In this document: positions 11,201-18,805 of the stretch, in pieces | Layout: each line of letters begins with the position of its first letter | Numbering within the stretch: the stretch's first letter is position 1 | From: a virus | Strand: one strand, 5' to 3' | Virus record (IMG/VR): IMGVR_UViG_3300028840_001395 | Span: 371,805-435,804 of that record | DNA: 64,000 bases | Position numbers and translations under genes: made by a program | Notes under the pieces: model-generated | The model's input: the letters and a program-made list of their open reading frames with translations, nothing else | Told to the model about the DNA's origin: nothing | Databases searched by the model: none

Positions 11201-11280
11201 ACAGTCTCGGGGCCAGCCTTGATGGAGGGAAGGAACTCCCACTCCGTCAGCATCTTGGCCATATCATTCGTTCGGCCCAC
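8254..11280 (-). CDS. Tail tape measure protein
   Basis: 1008 residues from a GTG start preceded by GAGGAG. The product is mostly alpha-helical and Lys/Ala/Glu-rich. It has a hydrophobic Gly/Ala/Ile segment around residues 185-215 (IIGQLGGIIAAVGAIAMAFA) and long coiled-coil flanks (residues 45-110 and 880-970). This is the usual tape-measure pattern: a rod that sets tail length and is ejected into the envelope. At roughly 1.5 Angstrom per residue it would suit a tail near 150 nm (inference). It sits downstream of two chaperone-like genes and upstream of baseplate genes, the classical order. No peptidase motif is visible. Confidence 0.85.
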   Translation of the reverse strand: MGRTNDMAKMLTEWEFLPSIKAGPETVRSVKKFIDQVSKQISGVVGKLAKVGYSDKDLERITKKMRDIRNEIAKARAEGNKEQEAAIQEKFDKEKKNLEDIVSRRKQASRDLDKGALIGAEKPAALAAKVGEEMGQSLNDVLSGELGGVGGMFKRWGDMTKKGGLALQAKQTDKTAGSIKGKLGGIIGQLGGIIAAVGAIAMAFAGVVKVMIDADTKTKELNRTLIDSGAMAGDITSNVHALEGAFDRISKMAQQSEFNKVWDTLAEDQVKILGAFSGAGFTLKEMRTQIKGAKTEMQAYQQATSAALTYSKLLGESADKPATDMADRMEDMGLSLRGVREGFANIYEAAQMSGFGTKRFFNMVLQATSGLSMYNVRLEEAAGMMLNLSKVLGSRVGDQFFQSLTKGFSDLSQEDRIKKVMLLGPEEFGKILTKQIAATSREWAQKASDIFGKDFKKGSEALAALGIDMGVSQDLLRTIGRGGPAAQKARESLAKQVADQLQQMNPGQIATAIADMRKAGADPKLIRELEDLIDLTRGMSGDINEQAAALAVMGPGGKLAADFAVAARWTGKELAKSQKIDWKILQDQMGWNNEQTRQYIRIARERQSSFGDMQKELAALQASGKKVTKEQNKVFAKAFGMAIKGDKIFHATMDKGNVRLGGEIKDVTDAIMAQGSALANMPEKLTKQEEFAKKIAENTLTIGKRIQQHVEEFLRDIRDAVVDIKVWLTGGANTDERQARNEAAKQFDRNAKKLAARKAAAKTPEERAAIERQEKMSKTLAKIARKDEAGGTISDYKTDDYIKRAAETVLDVVAAPRTVRVPGIGPRGRAHGIPREYEEAVSPAKLGQIKMILSGMFDKKSVAKISGEVEAEFKKKLEQDLERAADRLQARGATKEQAEAEDARIRRQNEADRRREEAKRLAKMLGEEEKKLLKKISEGVLETSSSERGQRAKEFIDSMRSEAAKTPPAGSKDKPPIGHLSFEFHGAAPAQQKAAEETIRTVAPQMVS

Positions 11281-11282
11281 GA

Positions 11283-12488
11283 CTACTCCTCACCAGGTCC
11301 ACGTCGGAACGTCAGATCCCTGTCTTGCAAGGCTTCCGTGAAATCCCGCCCGCCCGGCTTCATCTCTACGCGACCATCGCTCCCTTCGAGCATCCCCGCA
11401 TCGGGGACACTCTCTAGGTACTTCTCATAGAGATAATCGCGGTCGTCACGGTCACTCTCGAACACCCGCTTCACACCCGGCGCTCCAGGCTTGCGGTTCT
11501 TCAAGATCTCCTGCAACTGGGCTGCCGTATAACCCACCAGCGGGCGCTCCATATCTCCGAACGTATCCGACTGCTCATCCAGGCGCTTGCGGAGCATCGC
11601 CTGGCGCTCCTCCCGAGCTGCCTTCTCGGCCCGGTAGTTGGCGATCACGCGCTGCTTGTAGTCGCTGACCACCTTGTCGTGGTGATCCTCCTTCCCCGTG
11701 ACCCAGTTGTGCATCTCCTCGGCCAGTTCGTCCGGAGTCTTGGAGAATGTGATGTAAGGCGAGAAGTCCTCCTTGGCCTTCCCGTCCGGCATCAGGACAC
11801 CCATCTGGATGTAGTAGAAGCGGTCGCGGACGGCCTGACGGCGTTCGTCTTCCGCACTCCGCATCTGCTGTTCCTTCTGCTCCATCTTCTGGACGCCCTT
11901 GGGGGCTGCCGCCGATGCCACGAGCTTGAACCCGTCCCAGAGATTCTGATCTTGGACGCGCTTGTCCTCCATGTCGTTGAAGGCCGTCCACATCTGCTGG
12001 ACGTAGTTCAACCCCAGGTGTTCGGCCCCAGGGACACCCGCATACCTCCCCGGTGCGTGCCCGTTGTAGCCCTTCCACTTGAAGCGGGAGGTGGCTTCGT
12101 AACAGTAGGGCTCGACCGCGTTGATGGCCTGGTTCTGTCTCGTATAGAGACCCATCGACAGACTGAACAGAATCTCCCTCAACGGACGGGGAAACCGCTG
12201 GACAGCCTCGAACATCCGAACAGGAGCGTGAGGCTCCGTCAAGAGGTTGACTCCGTTGACCATCCAGATAGAAGTGGCCAGCATCCAAAGCTGCCAAGAA
12301 GAACCAAACACCTCATTCCCGGCTCTCATCTGGAGAAGAAAGAGATCACCTGGCCCCAACGACCGAAGAACGAAGGTGACGCCATGAGCCCGAAACGTGT
12401 GGGTGAGAAACCCGACCTGGATCAGGGTCTCCACATCCTCGTAGAAAGGACTACGTTGCTCGAACGTCGTCTGAGGAAGGGAAGCCAT
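11283..12488 (-). CDS. Tail assembly chaperone-like protein
   Basis: 401 residues with its own GGAGG close to the ATG, nine bases after the stop of the preceding gene. The N-terminal half contains 'GVTFVLRSLGPGDLFLLQ' and a mostly helical, aromatic-rich middle. The C-terminal half is charged and helical (residues ~215-330). Two genes between tail tube and tape measure normally encode tail assembly chaperones, in many phages joined by a programmed frameshift. Here each gene has its own start and stop, and I saw no slippery heptamer near the junction. Function is inferred from position. Confidence 0.5.
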   Translation of the reverse strand: MASLPQTTFEQRSPFYEDVETLIQVGFLTHTFRAHGVTFVLRSLGPGDLFLLQMRAGNEVFGSSWQLWMLATSIWMVNGVNLLTEPHAPVRMFEAVQRFPRPLREILFSLSMGLYTRQNQAINAVEPYCYEATSRFKWKGYNGHAPGRYAGVPGAEHLGLNYVQQMWTAFNDMEDKRVQDQNLWDGFKLVASAAAPKGVQKMEQKEQQMRSAEDERRQAVRDRFYYIQMGVLMPDGKAKEDFSPYITFSKTPDELAEEMHNWVTGKEDHHDKVVSDYKQRVIANYRAEKAAREERQAMLRKRLDEQSDTFGDMERPLVGYTAAQLQEILKNRKPGAPGVKRVFESDRDDRDYLYEKYLESVPDAGMLEGSDGRVEMKPGGRDFTEALQDRDLTFRRGPGEE

Positions 12489-12497
12489 CGTCCTCCA

Positions 12498-13736
12498 TCA
12501 CTTCTGGCCGGGGCTGCGGAAGCGGGGGTTCCGTGACCCCTGGGGCTTCACCTGGTTGATTCCCGCGCTCGACGGCGGAGGGGCCGTCTGGGAAGCACTC
12601 CGGGTCAAGGGCTCCGGCGGCAACCGGAACGCCTGGACACCGTTCACCTCACCCGCGTCGGTGAAGCTCCCCACAGCGGCGTCGATCTCCGCCGCATCCG
12701 CATGGGGGGGCCGCCGAACAGACGCAGGGTCCGCCGGACCTTCGAGAGATGCCTCGGCCTCGACCTGGGCTCTTGCCTCGGCTTCGGCCTGTTCCATCTC
12801 CTGCTGTTGACGGCGGCGAGCGATGATGCGGGCCTCTTCCTCGGCCACAGCCGACCGCAGGTTGTCGGGGTCGGAGGTGTCCACCAGGGAGCCCTCCATC
12901 TCGGGCGGTACATGCGTTCCTGCCGCCTGTGGCGGCAGAACGTCCTCCGGGATGGGTGTTGGCCCCTCTGGGGGCTTCGGAGGCTCCTGGGGGCGCTGAG
13001 GCGGCGGAACGGCTGCGGCCTGGGTCGGGACAATGGGCTCCCGAGCGGGGGGAGGCGGCGTGGGGGCTTTGGGGGTGGTCGTTTCTTCTTCGGGGGGCGC
13101 TACGTCCTCATCGTCGCCGTGGAGGGGCTTCTCCATCTCGTTGATGGCCTCGATCTGGGACTTCATGCTGCCCTGGATAGAAGACCTACCCTTTTCCTTC
13201 TTCTCCCGGAGCTTCTCCAGGCGCTTCTCCAGGCGCTCAATCTCCGTGTCGATATCGGAAGGCTCGAACTCGATGGCCTCCTCTGCCTTCTTCTCCATGA
13301 TGTCCAGAAGCTCGGCATACTTCTGGAATAGCAGGGTGCGGAGAGCCCCCGACCACTTGTGGAGGATGCGACGCATGGCGACATGCTTCTCGATCTTGAT
13401 CTTCTGGCCGTTGTCCAGTTCCTCGCCGGTCTCAACGAACTTCAGGTCACGGAAGTCTGCCTCACCTACGGCCACCAGGGCATGGGACAACACGGCAACC
13501 TTGAACCGCTCGATGTAGTCAAGCTGATCAGTGCTGGTAGCTTCCCCACCGCCCTCATCATCCCCCAAGGGAGCCGGAAGGGCCTTGGTGGCGTATCTCT
13601 GAACCTCGTTCTCCTCCTCGGGGATCATGACCCGAAGAGAAACCTTGACCCCATCGGCCTCGAAGGTCGTTTCTTCACGCCCAATGTGCTCGATGGGAGC
13701 TAGGGCCTTCTCAAGAGCATCCAGTGTCGTCTGCAT
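12498..13736 (-). CDS. Tail assembly chaperone-like protein with Pro-rich C-terminus
   Basis: 412 residues. Residues 1-180 form a compact domain beginning 'EETTFEADGVKVSLRVMIPEE'. Residues ~155-210 are a Glu/Lys coiled coil. The rest, about 215-412, is Pro/Glu/Ala-rich and probably disordered. The opening 'DGVKVSLR' strand resembles 'GVTFVLRS' in the next gene, so the two may be distant relatives. The Shine-Dalgarno (AGGGAAG) is buried in a perfect 8-bp hairpin just before the ATG, so initiation may be structure-controlled. The call rests on location directly upstream of the tape measure. Confidence 0.45.
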   Translation of the reverse strand: MQTTLDALEKALAPIEHIGREETTFEADGVKVSLRVMIPEEENEVQRYATKALPAPLGDDEGGGEATSTDQLDYIERFKVAVLSHALVAVGEADFRDLKFVETGEELDNGQKIKIEKHVAMRRILHKWSGALRTLLFQKYAELLDIMEKKAEEAIEFEPSDIDTEIERLEKRLEKLREKKEKGRSSIQGSMKSQIEAINEMEKPLHGDDEDVAPPEEETTTPKAPTPPPPAREPIVPTQAAAVPPPQRPQEPPKPPEGPTPIPEDVLPPQAAGTHVPPEMEGSLVDTSDPDNLRSAVAEEEARIIARRRQQQEMEQAEAEARAQVEAEASLEGPADPASVRRPPHADAAEIDAAVGSFTDAGEVNGVQAFRLPPEPLTRSASQTAPPPSSAGINQVKPQGSRNPRFRSPGQK

Positions 13737-13953
13737 CGTCCGCTTCCCTCTCCGTAGGGAAGCAGCACCCGAGTAGCCCTAGACAGCGCAAGAGATTCTA
13801 TCTGTCCGTTTCCATTCGACCACATCTGACCATCCCACCCATTCGGGGGGAGGAGCACCAGCTCAAGCTCTAATCTCTCTGTCCGTTCGTCTGTCTGTCT
13901 TCAGGGCCACCGAGAACTGCTCCCGGTTGCATCTATCCTATCTAGCTATACCG
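13737..13953 (-). promoter_or_regulatory. Leader region of the chaperone/tape-measure operon with RBS hairpin
   Basis: No gene fits in this 217-base gap. At 13742-13763 is a perfect inverted repeat, GCTTCCCT / AGGGAAGC with a 6-base loop. On the minus strand its 3' arm carries the Shine-Dalgarno of the 412-residue gene, four bases before the ATG. Further upstream the minus strand contains GCTAGATAG and GGATAGATG, both also present in the leader of the sheath gene (25166-25368). These may be transcription or processing signals. No convincing -10/-35 pair was found. Confidence 0.45.
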
Positions 13954-14811
13954 CTAGACGGGCACGTTCACCGCTTCCTGGGCGAACAACGAAATCGCAC
14001 CGCCGCCGCCAGCACCCCGACCCGCCTGGGCGATGTCGAAGCCCTGCTCCGCGAACCGGATGGAACCGAGCTGACCGACCGTGGGGTCGTTGCCCGTGGC
14101 GAGGAACTCGCCGTAGACCGAGGCGAAGTCGTGAACGTCGGAGATGTTCACGTCGCCGGACTCCATGACCACTCCCGCGTCCTTGGCGAAGGAGGTGCTC
14201 CAGGAGATGAACCAGCACGCCTCGTTCATCGTGATGATGGCGCTGTGGCCCCGGTTGTCGCCCGGCTGACCGCCAGGGTAGTCGCCCTTCTTCGAGTCCG
14301 GGGTGACCTGGGAGAAGCTCACCCGCTTCACGCCACCATCGAAGGCCCCGCTCACGCCCGCCAAGCCCTGGTTCGGGACACCCAGATCCACGTCAGCCAA
14401 CGTCGAGAACACGAGCTGCTGCTCGATGTCGAACGGCCAGCGGTGGTGCTTCAGGGAGCGCACCGGCCCATCCACGCCCGCTGCGTAGCCCGTGGCCTGC
14501 CACAGGTTGCAGAGGTAGAGCAGCGCCCGCTCGAAGGAGCCGCTCATGGGCTCCGTGACGCCAGGCACCAGCTCGGCCACCTGGTCACCGAAGCCGATGC
14601 CACGGACGGGCTCGACGGCACGGGACTCGGACGGGTTGAAGGTCGAGATGACACCCATCTGATGGAGGGCCTTGACCTCTCCGTAGTGGGGCGTCAGCAG
14701 ACGCACCTTCTGGGACACCGCAGTACGGGTGTTCGGGGTCGTCCCGAAGTCGTACATGTAGGAGGTGCCACCGACACCCGACTGGGGGTTGAGGTCGAGA
14801 TTCTTCGCCAT
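13954..14811 (-). CDS. Virion structural protein, tail tube candidate
   Basis: 285 residues. The sequence starts MAKNLDLNPQSGVGG and mixes beta-rich stretches ('HSAIITMNEACWFISWSTSF') with 'GFGDQVAELVPGVTEP'. It ends in a Gly-rich loop and VNVPV. It precedes the chaperone and tape-measure genes, where the tail tube gene normally lies. An accessory island of about 4.7 kb now separates it from the sheath gene. A TATAAT element lies ~50 bases upstream of the start, and the Shine-Dalgarno (CGGAGGAGG) overlaps a small CTCCG/CGGAG hairpin. The 119-residue gene at 19479-19838 is the competing tube candidate. Confidence 0.45.
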   Translation of the reverse strand: MAKNLDLNPQSGVGGTSYMYDFGTTPNTRTAVSQKVRLLTPHYGEVKALHQMGVISTFNPSESRAVEPVRGIGFGDQVAELVPGVTEPMSGSFERALLYLCNLWQATGYAAGVDGPVRSLKHHRWPFDIEQQLVFSTLADVDLGVPNQGLAGVSGAFDGGVKRVSFSQVTPDSKKGDYPGGQPGDNRGHSAIITMNEACWFISWSTSFAKDAGVVMESGDVNISDVHDFASVYGEFLATGNDPTVGQLGSIRFAEQGFDIAQAGRGAGGGGAISLFAQEAVNVPV

Positions 14812-14861
14812 CGTAGTCCTCCTCCGCTCGCGGAGAGTAGTCCTCTATCACCTACTGTCGG

Positions 14862-14876
14862 ATTATAGGCTCATTA
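14862..14876 (-). promoter_or_regulatory. Late-type promoter element (CCTATAATCC)
   Basis: The minus strand reads TAATGAGCCTATAATCC, with TATAAT at 14867-14862, about 50 bases upstream of the structural gene at 14811. It matches the YCTATAMT element found before seven other minus-strand transcription units. No conserved -35 is present. It overlaps the stop of the nuclease gene remnant. Confidence 0.6.
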
Positions 14877-14978
14877 TTCGGGAGCGTTCTTCTCCCATAG
14901 GTCGTTGAACTCACTCTGGAACTCCTCAACGATGTATTTGAGTCGGAGAACAACGAAGTTCTCGGCGTCCTTCTTGAC
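14874..14978 (-). pseudogene. Remnant 3' end of a PLD-type nuclease gene
   Basis: About 105 bases in an open minus-strand frame encode AENFVVLRLKYIVEEF followed by a short tail ending NAPE and TAA. The final ~29 residues match the C-terminus of the intact nuclease at 15660-16103 (AENFVVIRLKYVIQEF, ending LWELNAP) at about 20 of 29 positions. Many codons differ at the third base, so this is a diverged homologue rather than a fresh copy. There is no start or upstream part. The HNH gene lies exactly between the remnant and the intact gene, so this is probably the recipient's old 3' end left after HNH acquisition. Confidence 0.75.
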
Positions 14979-15003
14979 ACCCAACACGAATTTAGTGTAG
15001 GAT
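14974..15003 (+). promoter_or_regulatory. Sigma70-like promoter of the HNH gene
   Basis: TTGACA (14974-14979), an 18-base spacer and TAGGAT (14998-15003). The expected start of transcription falls at or next to the ATG at 15010, so the mRNA may be leaderless. The -35 box lies in the last codons homologous to the nuclease gene, so insertion may have built the promoter from target sequence. Confidence 0.6.
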
Positions 15004-15009
15004 AGAGGC

Positions 15010-15702
15010 ATGGATGAAGCAACCTTCTGGGATACGACCATCAGGGAACCCAATGGCTGTTGGTTGTGGGCCGGAGCTGTGGCCAGGGATTATGGGGTGG
15101 TGCAGTTCAAGAAAAAGGCGTGGCGTGCCCATCGCCTGGCCTGGACTCTCGCCAACAAAAGACCTATCCCAGAAGGTCTTTATATCCTCCATACCTGCGA
15201 TGAACCCCTGTGCATCCGGCCCGATCATCTCTACGCCGGAACACAGTCTGACAATATGAAGGACGCCTATGCCAGAGGCCGGTGGGTTCGGAAAGGACAG
15301 CCTGGTGGGGAAGCCCATGCGATGGCCAAGCTCACAGAGAATGATGTAGAAGTAATCAGAAAGAGGCTCCTTGCAGGCGAGTCTCAGGCTCGGCTGGCCC
15401 TTGAATATGGGGTCACCCAGTCCAACATTTCCTGTATCGCAAGGGGGGTGTCCTGGCAGCATCTAAAATTGGAGCCCCTCCCCACCCGATGTGGAAGTGC
15501 GAAACCCGGAGCCAAGCTCACAGAAAAAGACATCCCTCTCATCCTCAAACGGATTCAAGACGGGGACTCGATTTCCCGTGTGGCCCACGACTTCAAAGTG
15601 GGGCGGACTCTCATATCTGATATCTGGCATGGGAAAAAGTGGAAACACATCCCACGTCCTCAAGGAGCATTCAACTCCCAGAGTGCCTCAAACTCCTCCT
15701 GA
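15010..15702 (+). CDS. HNH homing-type endonuclease with tandem HTH repeats
   Basis: 230 residues. Residues ~7-100 are an HNH_3-type domain: W-x-W-x-G, YG, AHRLAW, IPEGLYILHTCDEPLC, then H-L-x-x-GT-x-DN and RGR. Two ~45-residue repeats follow, AKLTENDVEVI...SNISCI and AKLTEKDIPLI...TLISDI. Each looks like a helix-turn-helix specificity unit. The last dozen codons run antisense into the 3' end of the PLD nuclease gene. The gene opposes its neighbours, is visibly more AT-rich, and is flanked by two homologous copies of the nuclease 3' end, all signs of a mobile gene. Host-gene cleavage specificity is not known. Confidence 0.85.
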   Translation: MDEATFWDTTIREPNGCWLWAGAVARDYGVVQFKKKAWRAHRLAWTLANKRPIPEGLYILHTCDEPLCIRPDHLYAGTQSDNMKDAYARGRWVRKGQPGGEAHAMAKLTENDVEVIRKRLLAGESQARLALEYGVTQSNISCIARGVSWQHLKLEPLPTRCGSAKPGAKLTEKDIPLILKRIQDGDSISRVAHDFKVGRTLISDIWHGKKWKHIPRPQGAFNSQSASNSS

Positions 15703-16103
15703 AACTCCTGGATCACGTACTTCAATCGGATGACCACGAAGTTTTCTGCATTCCTCTGATCCGCGTTCTTCGTCCAGTTGAATGACCCCGTAGCTACTGC
15801 ACTTGCATCACCAATAACAAACTTATGATGGAGCGAACCGGACTGGTTATCCCGGCGGACAGGGATGCCCACCGCCTCCATCTTCTCGTCGTCCGCCCAC
15901 TTCATCCCGGCCTGGGACTTGTCCATCAAGACCCTGACACGGACCCCTCTCTGGTGGGCCTCGATGAGAGCCTGGGCGATGTCGTCGTGGGTGATGGAGT
16001 AGACGGCGGCGTCAATGAAAGTGTCACACCGCTTGATGAAGCCGATGACCTGTTCTGCCGCACCGCGTCGAGGAGAGAAGTAGACGCTGGCGTATCTTCC
16101 CAT
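15660..16103 (-). CDS. Phospholipase D-like (HKD) nuclease
   Basis: 147 residues with one HKD motif: H-H-K-F-V-I-G-D followed by GSFNWT at about residues 93-111. Single-motif proteins of this type (Nuc, PLDc_2) act as homodimeric phosphodiesterases, often nucleases. 'FIDAAVYSITHDDIAQAL' and 'RVLMDKSQAG' match the typical flanking strands. No signal peptide is seen. Its last 43 bases overlap the convergent HNH gene. Its AGGGAGG Shine-Dalgarno lies inside a perfect 7-bp hairpin four bases before the start. It could belong to the upstream vWA operon or have arrived with the HNH gene from another phage. Confidence 0.85.
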   Translation of the reverse strand: MGRYASVYFSPRRGAAEQVIGFIKRCDTFIDAAVYSITHDDIAQALIEAHQRGVRVRVLMDKSQAGMKWADDEKMEAVGIPVRRDNQSGSLHHKFVIGDASAVATGSFNWTKNADQRNAENFVVIRLKYVIQEFQEEFEALWELNAP

Positions 16104-16107
16104 GTGA

Positions 16108-16127
16108 CCTCCCTACAGAGAGGGAGG
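16108..16127 (-). promoter_or_regulatory. Hairpin sequestering the nuclease ribosome binding site
   Basis: CCTCCCT (16108-16114), loop ACAGAG, AGGGAGG (16121-16127). On the minus strand the 3' arm is the Shine-Dalgarno, so translation would require opening the stem. The same arrangement occurs before the 412-residue gene at 13742-13763. Confidence 0.5.
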
Positions 16128-16138
16128 CCAAAGGAGAA

Positions 16139-18805
16139 CTACCGGGAGGTGCCCACCGAGATGACCATCTGCCAGCCCTCGTCCGCCGGGGTGTTGCCCG
16201 CGACGATGGACGTGGCCTTGACCAGGTAGTCGTGGGTCATCATGTAGGGCTTGATCTGCCGGTTCTCGATGAGGGTGATGACCCCAGCCAGGATGTCCTC
16301 GTTCTCGGCGTCCTTGTGGGCCTCCAGGAAGGCCACCATCCGGGTCAGGTGCATGTCGTAGGCCGACGTGTCCTTCTCGATGGACACCTTCAGCACCTCG
16401 ATGGCCAGGAGCGCCGTCAGGGTGATGCGGGTCTCGGTGTCGTCGGCGTCCAGGCCACCGTCGTCCCGCAGGTTGGCCAGGACGGTCACGAGGTCCGCGC
16501 CCGGCGGGATGGTGAGGTTGCACATCTCCTCGCTCAAGGAGTCCACGATCTCGCCGCAGGGGTTGTTGGAGTCGAGGAAGAAGCAGGCGTCCTGCACCAT
16601 GTCCGAACCATCGCTGGCGCTGGGGCCGCTGTCGTTGCAGCAGAGGGTCACGTTCTCGGAGATGGGCGTGATGCCCTTGGTGGTGCTGCCACCGCTGCTG
16701 GAGCCGAACACCGGGCTGTCCAGGCTGTCGTGCATCAGCGCCCGGCGCACGCGGGCACCCTTCTTCCGCTTGGCCGACCGGCGACCGCTCATGGACGCCC
16801 CGACCACCTGGTTCGTGTACACGCCCGGCATGGACGTGAATCCACCCCCGCCTGCGCTGGCGCAGATGTTCAGGCTCCGCATCCCGAGCGTCGGCTGACC
16901 GAACACGCCCGCCGCCTGCATGTTCTCAGGCGTCCCCACAGCGACGATCTTCTGCTCGGGCTGCTCACCCGCCTGGTCACCCAGACGCTTCACGACCGCA
17001 CAGAGGCTCATCACCCGGCTGGCCAGGCTGTAGGCCGTCGAAATCTCCTTGAGGTCACGCTCGATGGCCGACTTGGCAGGCCCATCCTGCCCGCACATGT
17101 CCAGGGAGGACTCCAGATCCTCGATCTGCCGCCCAGCCCACAGGAGAGCCACCAGGCCGTTGGGGGTCTCGTGACCCAGCGCGGGCTTGATGACCTTCTT
17201 GCCGCCGTCCCACTTGAGCGTGACCTGGACGGGCAGGAGCTTGCCCTTGCTGCCGTCGTCCGTGATGAGGATGGTCCGACCGTCCCAGATGGTGCCCACG
17301 GTGTGCTCCTGCTTCTTCTTGCCGCCCTTGAGCTTGACCGTGGCCTCCACGTCCGTCTGGACGGGCTGACGCACCGCGTTGAACATGTCGAGAGCGGTGG
17401 TGGCCACGTCCTCGTTGACGCCGACCATCTTGGAGACACCACCCGACCGGCGACCCAGCGCCTCCAGGAAGCGGTCCTGGCTGGCAGCCCCGATGCCCAT
17501 GACGTGGACGCGGGTGCCCGCAGCGGCGACCTGCTCGACAATGGGGCCGGTCTGATACACGGCCCCGTCCGTGATGAGGAAGATGTCCCCACCCGGACCG
17601 CCCAGCACATCCACGCCCGCCCCGAGACCCTCGGCCAGATGGGTGCCGCCACGGGCATCGATCCCAGCGAGCCACTTGCGGGCCTGCTTGCGGTTGGCGT
17701 CCGTGGCCTTGCCCATCTTCTTGTCGAACTTCTCGATGCTGGAGTCGAAGGCCACCAGGCCGAAGTAGTCCTGGGGCTGGAGCGCGGAGATGCACGCCTC
17801 ACAGGCGAGCTTAGCCCGCTCCATCGTGACGCCACCCATCGAACCGGAACGGTCCACCACGAAGCACACCCGGCGCGGCTCGTCCTTGGCCTTGGGAACC
17901 AGGGAGGAGGGCAGCGCGAGGGTCCAGCGGGGGGCCTTCTCGGGGATGGCCGGGTCGTCCTTGTCGGTGGTCTTGGAGACAAGCTCCTCGTCCGCGAACA
18001 TCGTCGGAGTGGCCTCCTGGGTCTTCACATCCACCACGAGGTCGCGGTTCGGCACGTCGGCGCTCCCCGCCAACTCGATCTCCGCCGCCCCATCCTTGAG
18101 GGGGCGCACCAGAACCCGATGCGAAGGCGAGGCCACGGAATCCAGGACTCCGCCGGTCTCGACCCGGATCTTGAAGCTGACCTGGTGCAACCCGTCCGGC
18201 ACGTTCTTCCACTCGGGCAGGATGAGATCCCCGAAGATGTCGGAGGGAAGCTCCATCTTGCCGCCCGCCTCGGTCGCGGTGGCGTTGCCCTTGGCGTGGT
18301 AGCTCGGGGCCAGCGTGAAGGGGAAGCGGAGCCGGAACTTCTCGTCCTCGACATCCACGCCCTGCACGATGTCCAGCATGACCGTGACCATCTCACCGGG
18401 GCGCACCTGACCCACAGAGAGCGTCACCATGCCGTCGTTGTAGGTCTCCGCGAGCACGGAGAGGTGTCCTTCGCTGACGCCCTCCTCGTACTCCTCACGG
18501 GCCTCCTGGCGGGGCGAGAGGGTGGACTCCATCTCGAAGTCCTCGCCCTTGACGATGAAACGCCGGAGCGTGCCCGCGCGCGGGAGCATGAAGGTGTACA
18601 GGGCCTCCATCGGGTTCTCGCCCTCGGCCTTGAAGGCATGGGTCACCCGCAGCAAGGCCCCGGCGGGACTGGCCCTCCCGGACAGGTGAAGCCGCTGCAT
18701 GGCCAGGGCAATCTCTTCCCCTGTGGCGGCGTTGGTCAGGACATTCCCCTGGGGGGTTGTGTCCAGGGCTGTCGCCCCATCGAATCGAGTCGTCCAGCTA
18801 GGCAT
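16139..18805 (-). CDS. VIT domain - vWA domain protein
   Basis: 888 residues from ATG 18805. The start has a GGAGG and overlaps the MerR stop by eight bases; an earlier in-frame ATG lies inside the MerR gene and is rejected. Residues ~20-165 fit a VIT (vault/inter-alpha-trypsin) domain: 'HAFKAEGENPMEALYTFMLP', then RxEAxxEYEEG. Residues ~305-480 are a von Willebrand A domain with an intact MIDAS (DRSGSMGG, then GGTHLAEG and ITDGAVY). The C-terminal ~300 residues contain a basic patch (SGRRSAKRKKGARVRR) and a Cys-containing helical region. There is no signal peptide or anchor, so it is probably cytoplasmic. VIT-vWA proteins mediate Mg2+-dependent protein binding; the phage role is unknown. Confidence 0.85.
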   Translation of the reverse strand: MPSWTTRFDGATALDTTPQGNVLTNAATGEEIALAMQRLHLSGRASPAGALLRVTHAFKAEGENPMEALYTFMLPRAGTLRRFIVKGEDFEMESTLSPRQEAREEYEEGVSEGHLSVLAETYNDGMVTLSVGQVRPGEMVTVMLDIVQGVDVEDEKFRLRFPFTLAPSYHAKGNATATEAGGKMELPSDIFGDLILPEWKNVPDGLHQVSFKIRVETGGVLDSVASPSHRVLVRPLKDGAAEIELAGSADVPNRDLVVDVKTQEATPTMFADEELVSKTTDKDDPAIPEKAPRWTLALPSSLVPKAKDEPRRVCFVVDRSGSMGGVTMERAKLACEACISALQPQDYFGLVAFDSSIEKFDKKMGKATDANRKQARKWLAGIDARGGTHLAEGLGAGVDVLGGPGGDIFLITDGAVYQTGPIVEQVAAAGTRVHVMGIGAASQDRFLEALGRRSGGVSKMVGVNEDVATTALDMFNAVRQPVQTDVEATVKLKGGKKKQEHTVGTIWDGRTILITDDGSKGKLLPVQVTLKWDGGKKVIKPALGHETPNGLVALLWAGRQIEDLESSLDMCGQDGPAKSAIERDLKEISTAYSLASRVMSLCAVVKRLGDQAGEQPEQKIVAVGTPENMQAAGVFGQPTLGMRSLNICASAGGGGFTSMPGVYTNQVVGASMSGRRSAKRKKGARVRRALMHDSLDSPVFGSSSGGSTTKGITPISENVTLCCNDSGPSASDGSDMVQDACFFLDSNNPCGEIVDSLSEEMCNLTIPPGADLVTVLANLRDDGGLDADDTETRITLTALLAIEVLKVSIEKDTSAYDMHLTRMVAFLEAHKDAENEDILAGVITLIENRQIKPYMMTHDYLVKATSIVAGNTPADEGWQMVISVGTSR

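Noticed and set aside
12480-12520. Programmed frameshift between the two tail chaperone-like genes
   Set aside because: No slippery heptamer seen, and the second gene has its own GGAGG and ATG; the frames are separated by nine bases.
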